Shown here: in pieces, positions 8,349-11,314 of the stretch | Position numbering within the stretch: the stretch's first letter is position 1 | Layout: each line of letters opens with the position of its first letter | NCBI GenBank assembly: GCA_017615955.1 | Contig: JAFZZD010000705.1 | Span: forward strand, 1-11,314 | DNA from: Victivallales bacterium | GTDB lineage: Bacteria; Verrucomicrobiota; Lentisphaeria; Oligosphaerales; Oligosphaeraceae | Direction of reading: 5' to 3' | DNA length: 11,314 nucleotides | Notes under the pieces: model-generated | The model's database searches: none | Seen by the model: the letters and a program-made list of their open reading frames with translations, nothing else | Told to the model about the DNA's origin: nothing | Made by a program: the position numbers and the translations under genes

Positions 8349-8370
8349 ACAAAACAAAATAACGACACTC

Positions 8371-9933
8371 ATGAAAAGCAGGCACATCAGCATATTGGAT
8401 TCCATCCTCAGGGATGGTGCCCAGGGCGAAGGGATGTCCTTCTCCTTGCAGGACAAGCTGGCAATTGTCAAAATCCTGGATGATTTCGGCATCGACTACA
8501 TAGAGGCTGGCATTCCCGCCTCGAATCCCAAGGACCTGGAGTTTTTCAAGGAGGCCGCGTCGCTTAAGTTAAGCAATGCCAGGCTCTGTGCCTTCGGTAC
8601 TACCAGGCATCCAGACAATACAGTGGAAAACGATGCGGGCATCAAAGCCCTGCTGAAGGCGGGAACCCAGGTAGTCAGCATTGTGGGAAAGGCATCGTCA
8701 ATTCACGTGGCTGAAATCCTGCGTGTCACGCCAGAGGAAAACCTGTCCATGATCACGGACACAGTCAGCTACCTGCGAAAGCAGGGCAAAGAGGTCATAT
8801 TCGATGCGGAGCACTTCTTCGACGGCTACTACCACGATGCAGCTTATGCCATGAAGGTGCTAGAGACAGCCGTTCAGGCTGGCGCGAACATAATCTGCCT
8901 CTGCGATACCAATGGCGCATGCTCACCAACAGAAATACTGACTGTTGTCAGAGGCGTGCGCAGCACATTCCCCGAAGCGGAACTGGGCATACACTGCCAC
9001 AACGACAGCGGCTGCGCAGTGGCGAATTCCATGCTTGCAGTCGAGGAGGGAGTCAAGCATGTGCAAGGCACATTCAATGGCTGCGGCGAACGATGCGGCA
9101 ATGCGGACCTAGGCGTGCTTATCCCTAACCTTATTCTGAAGAAGAACTGCACTTGCAAAATACCAAGACTGGACAAACTAGTCGATACAGCCACTCTTCT
9201 GGCGGAAATCTCCAATGTGGCCATACCAAACGACAGACCATACGTGGGACGCAGCGCATTCACCCACAAAGGCGGCATGCATTCGGACGGCATGCTGAAG
9301 ATGCGAGGCGCATTCGAGCATATTTCGCCAGAAATAGTCGGCAACCACAGGCGCTATCTGCTGTCCGAGGTGGCTGGTCGCAGCATCCTGGCGGAAAAAC
9401 TGCGGCACTTTGCCCCCAATCTCACCAAGGATTCACCAGAAATCACCGCCATCATGGCGCGTCTCAAGGAACTGGAATATGAGGGATACCAGTTCGAGGC
9501 GGCGGATGCCAGCCTGGAAATACTCGCACGCAGGGAACTGGGTCTGCTGAAGCCGCATTTTGAACTGGTGCTGTACAAGACCATAGACGAGGCACCCGCT
9601 CCAGGCGCAATGTCATACGCAATGATACAGGTGCGTGTTGGTGACAGCATGGAAATCCAGGCTGCGCTTGGAAACGGCCCTGTCAATGCACTGGACGGCG
9701 CATTGAGAAAGGCACTCAAAATATTCTACCCGCAGTTGGACAAGGTACACCTGACAGACTATAAGGTCCGCGTACTGGACACGGCCAGCGCAACAGCCTC
9801 GAAAGTCCGCGTTCTTATAGATTCAACGGACGGCAAGCGCAGCTGGACCACCGTCGGCGTTTCGACGGACATTATCCAGGCCTCATGGACTGCGCTGGCG
9901 GATTCCATTGAATACCAGTTGATAGGGGTTTAA
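8371..9933 (+). CDS. cimA: (R)-citramalate synthase
   Basis: Condenses pyruvate with acetyl-CoA to (R)-citramalate, the first step of the threonine-independent route to 2-oxobutyrate and isoleucine; cytoplasmic. The 520 residues match the usual citramalate synthase length. The HMGL/LeuA-type TIM barrel opens with ILRDGAQGEGMSFS (12-25), and LRDGAQGEG is characteristic of CimA. Then come IEAGIPASNPKD (44-55), HCHND (208-212) and GTFNGCGERCGNADLG (233-248). Expected divalent metal ligands are D15, H208, H210 and N244. HKGGMHSDG (299-307) carries the linker histidines. Residues about 385-520 form the LeuA-type allosteric dimerisation domain (GPVNALDGALRKAL), which in this family usually mediates feedback inhibition by isoleucine. 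A homocitrate or 2-isopropylmalate synthase is less likely given the start and end motifs. No clear Shine-Dalgarno sequence precedes the ATG, but it sits directly before the conserved N-terminus. The U32 gene follows 11 bp downstream. Confidence 0.93.
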   Translation: MKSRHISILDSILRDGAQGEGMSFSLQDKLAIVKILDDFGIDYIEAGIPASNPKDLEFFKEAASLKLSNARLCAFGTTRHPDNTVENDAGIKALLKAGTQVVSIVGKASSIHVAEILRVTPEENLSMITDTVSYLRKQGKEVIFDAEHFFDGYYHDAAYAMKVLETAVQAGANIICLCDTNGACSPTEILTVVRGVRSTFPEAELGIHCHNDSGCAVANSMLAVEEGVKHVQGTFNGCGERCGNADLGVLIPNLILKKNCTCKIPRLDKLVDTATLLAEISNVAIPNDRPYVGRSAFTHKGGMHSDGMLKMRGAFEHISPEIVGNHRRYLLSEVAGRSILAEKLRHFAPNLTKDSPEITAIMARLKELEYEGYQFEAADASLEILARRELGLLKPHFELVLYKTIDEAPAPGAMSYAMIQVRVGDSMEIQAALGNGPVNALDGALRKALKIFYPQLDKVHLTDYKVRVLDTASATASKVRVLIDSTDGKRSWTTVGVSTDIIQASWTALADSIEYQLIGV

Positions 9934-9937
9934 GAGG
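9932..9937 (+). promoter_or_regulatory. ribosome binding site of the U32 gene
   Basis: AAGAGG overlaps the cimA stop codon (TAA, 9931-9933) and lies 7 bases before the ATG at 9945. The overlap suggests translational coupling with cimA. Confidence 0.6.
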
Positions 9938-9944
9938 CGCGGAG

Positions 9945-11177
9945 ATGTCAGATATAACCTTACTATCGCCGGCTGGCAGTTTTGAATCGCTTCAGGCAGC
10001 ATTGGACAATGGCGCCGATGCAATATATTTCGGCGTCGGTGAACTTAACATGCGCTCCAGGGCGACAGTCAACTTCACTGAAGCAGATTTGCCTGAAATA
10101 GTCAAGCGCTGCCACAAGCGCAAGGTCCAGGCATGGCTGGCGTTGAACATCATAGTTTACGACAATGAATTGCCTGAAATCACCCGTCTCTGCCAGGCAG
10201 CCAAGGCGGCGGGCATTGACGCGGTGATCGCTCTGGACATATCGGTTATTACGGCAGCCAGGAAAGTCGGCCTGCCTGTGCACATCTCTGTGCAGGCCAA
10301 CATATCCAACATCGAGGCAGTGCGCTTCTATGCACAATTTGCGGACGTGATTGTGCTGGCAAGGGAACTTCCCCTGGAGCAAATTAGCCAGATTTGCCAG
10401 CGCATCAGGGAAGAAAACATAACTGGCCCCAGTGGCAAACTACTACAAGTGGAGATATTCGCCCATGGGGCGCTGTGCGTGGCGATTTCAGGCAAATGCT
10501 ACATGAGTCTAGCAACCTACGGCACATCCGGCAACAGAGGTGCCTGCTTCCAGCCTTGCCGCAGGAAATACACTGTCCGCGACACGGAGACCGATGCGGA
10601 ATTCGTTGTGGACAACCAATACGTCATGTCGCCAAAGGACCTATGCACTATTGGCTTCCTGGACAAGATACTGGACAGCGGCATTTCCGTGCTGAAATTG
10701 GAAGGCAGGGGGCGTTCAGCTGACTACGTTGCCCGCGTGACGGCGGTCTATAAGGAGGCCATCCAGCGCTGGGAAAAGGGGCTGCCATTCACAAATGAGC
10801 TCGTGGAGGAATGGGAGCAGAAACTGGCGCAGGTATTCAACAGAGGCTTCTGGAAAGGCGGCTACTATCTAGGCAGGAAACTTGGCGAATGGGCAGCCGC
10901 AAGGGATAGCCAGGCCACTGTGCGAAAGGAATTCGCAGGCACAGTCACAAACTATTTTGCAAAGCCAAAGATTGCGGAGGCCATCCTAAACGCCAGCGGC
11001 ATTGCCGTTGGGGACAAACTTTGGATTATCGGCAACAAGACTGGCGCCGTGGAGTACACAATACCCTCGCTGCGCGCCAACGAGATTGACGCCCTGCACG
11101 CCCAGAAAGGCGACGTCATCACATTCCCCTGCCCCATCAAACTCCGCGCAGGCGACAAAATCTACAAGGAAGTCTAA
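9945..11177 (+). CDS. U32-family protein (YegQ/TrhP- or RlhA-like)
   Basis: Protein of 410 residues, cytoplasmic. The N-terminal barrel starts LLSPAGSFESLQAALDNGADAIYFG (6-30). The U32 signature EIFAHGALCVAISGKC (170-185) follows, then NRGACFQPCRRKY (197-209), MSPKDLC (228-234), KLEGRGRSADYVA (251-263) and FNRGFWKGGY (298-307). Residues about 328-410 are a small beta-rich module like the U32 C-terminal domain. C178, C185 and C201 with C234 (or C205) match the spacing of Cys ligands that hold a 4Fe-4S cluster in the related UbiU/UbiV proteins. Family members once called collagenases include TrhP (tRNA U34 hydroxylation, prephenate-dependent) and RlhA (23S rRNA C2501 hydroxylation). Length and domain order favour this RNA-modification branch over UbiU/UbiV, but which RNA is modified cannot be read. 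It is very probably co-transcribed with cimA. Peptidase activity is doubtful because no classical protease triad is visible. Confidence 0.88.
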   Translation: MSDITLLSPAGSFESLQAALDNGADAIYFGVGELNMRSRATVNFTEADLPEIVKRCHKRKVQAWLALNIIVYDNELPEITRLCQAAKAAGIDAVIALDISVITAARKVGLPVHISVQANISNIEAVRFYAQFADVIVLARELPLEQISQICQRIREENITGPSGKLLQVEIFAHGALCVAISGKCYMSLATYGTSGNRGACFQPCRRKYTVRDTETDAEFVVDNQYVMSPKDLCTIGFLDKILDSGISVLKLEGRGRSADYVARVTAVYKEAIQRWEKGLPFTNELVEEWEQKLAQVFNRGFWKGGYYLGRKLGEWAAARDSQATVRKEFAGTVTNYFAKPKIAEAILNASGIAVGDKLWIIGNKTGAVEYTIPSLRANEIDALHAQKGDVITFPCPIKLRAGDKIYKEV

Positions 11178-11178
11178 T

Positions 11179-11243
11179 GTGGGCGCCGATGTTTACGTGG
11201 GCTCCGATGTTTTTGTGGGCGCCGATGTTTATGTGGGCGCCGA
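11179..11243 (+). repeat. 18-bp tandem repeat, three units plus a partial fourth
   Basis: Units of form GTGGGCGCCGATGTTTAC begin at 11179, 11197 and 11215. A fourth unit from 11233 keeps 11 bases and then becomes the REP-like hairpin. Units differ at one interior base (GCG/GCT) and at their last two bases. The array begins immediately after the U32 stop codon. Each unit repeats the front half (GTGGGCGCCGA) of the adjoining hairpin, so it looks like local amplification of that repeat. Confidence 0.85.
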
Positions 11244-11263
11244 GGCGGCGCCCACTCAAGTTG
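11231..11263 (+). repeat. REP-like palindromic repeat, copy 4
   Basis: Stem GTGGGCGCC (11233-11241) pairs perfectly with GGCGCCCAC (11247-11255) across loop GAGGC, with AT before and TCAAGTTG after. Relative to copies 1 and 2 the stem has a compensated change (A to G on one side, T to C on the other), which keeps pairing intact. It lies downstream of the U32 gene and could shield the 3' end of the operon mRNA. There is no T-tract, so termination here is uncertain. Confidence 0.8.
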
Positions 11264-11292
11264 CCCTAGCGAAAACAACCCGAGAGAATTAT

Positions 11293-11298
11293 TATAAT
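11293..11298 (+). promoter_or_regulatory. possible -10 element near the right edge
   Basis: A consensus TATAAT lies in a small A+T-rich island just before the window ends, as expected ahead of a next gene. No matching -35 hexamer sits at the usual distance (nearest TTGCCC at 11261-11266 is about 26 bases away), so this is only suggestive. Confidence 0.25.
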
Positions 11299-11314
11299 TT
11301 TAGGGACGTCATTC

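Noticed and set aside
9945..11177. Calling the U32 protein a collagenase or peptidase
   Set aside because: The conserved features are the His-Gly-Ala and Cys positions that in studied relatives serve Fe-S cluster binding and hydroxylation; no protease active site is evident.
11179..11263. Tandem repeats considered as a CRISPR array
   Set aside because: The units are directly adjacent with no unique spacers, and the array is explained by amplification of the REP-like repeat.

Overview
The window holds four intact plus-strand genes of about 50-55% G+C with no foreign-looking base composition. It is probably chromosomal DNA of a free-living or gut-dwelling bacterium. A giant secreted beta-helix/MBG-repeat protein, a hexosaminidase-D-like GH20 enzyme, citramalate synthase and a U32 protein, together with abundant intergenic palindromic repeats, suggest the PVC superphylum (Lentisphaerota or Kiritimatiellota type). 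That assignment is an inference from gene style, not from a marker gene.

Layout. Positions 1-227 are an A+T-rich leader with a short heptameric tandem repeat at the window edge. Positions 228-6113 encode a signal-peptide-bearing protein of about 1,961 residues: an N-terminal right-handed beta-helix, about 16 consecutive MBG/Ig-like beta domains, and a second, very short beta-helix that stops abruptly. Five bases after its stop begins a 236-bp interrupted palindrome (6118-6353) with arms of about 80 bp. Then come a GH20-family cytoplasmic hydrolase (6472-8310), a citramalate synthase (cimA, 8371-9933) and a U32-family protein (9945-11177). The last three are closely spaced and probably co-transcribed. 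cimA and the U32 gene are 11 bp apart, while the GH20-cimA gap of 60 bp is largely filled by a palindromic repeat.

The most distinctive non-coding signal is a dispersed REP-like repeat of about 33 bp, found four times and only between genes: 6159-6191 (+), 6279-6311 (-), 8314-8348 (-) and 11231-11263 (+). Each copy is a G+C-rich hairpin (stem GTGRGCGCC/GGCGCYCAC) followed on one side by TCARGTTG. Two copies face each other inside the 236-bp palindrome, a BIME-like arrangement. The last copy is preceded by three 18-bp tandem units that look like amplified copies of its own front half and that start at the U32 stop codon.

Functionally the genes look like housekeeping and surface functions rather than one dedicated system: a large adhesin-like surface protein, an amino-sugar hydrolase, the entry step of threonine-independent isoleucine synthesis, and a probable RNA or cofactor hydroxylation protein. 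I see no defence system, CRISPR array, transposase or RNA gene.
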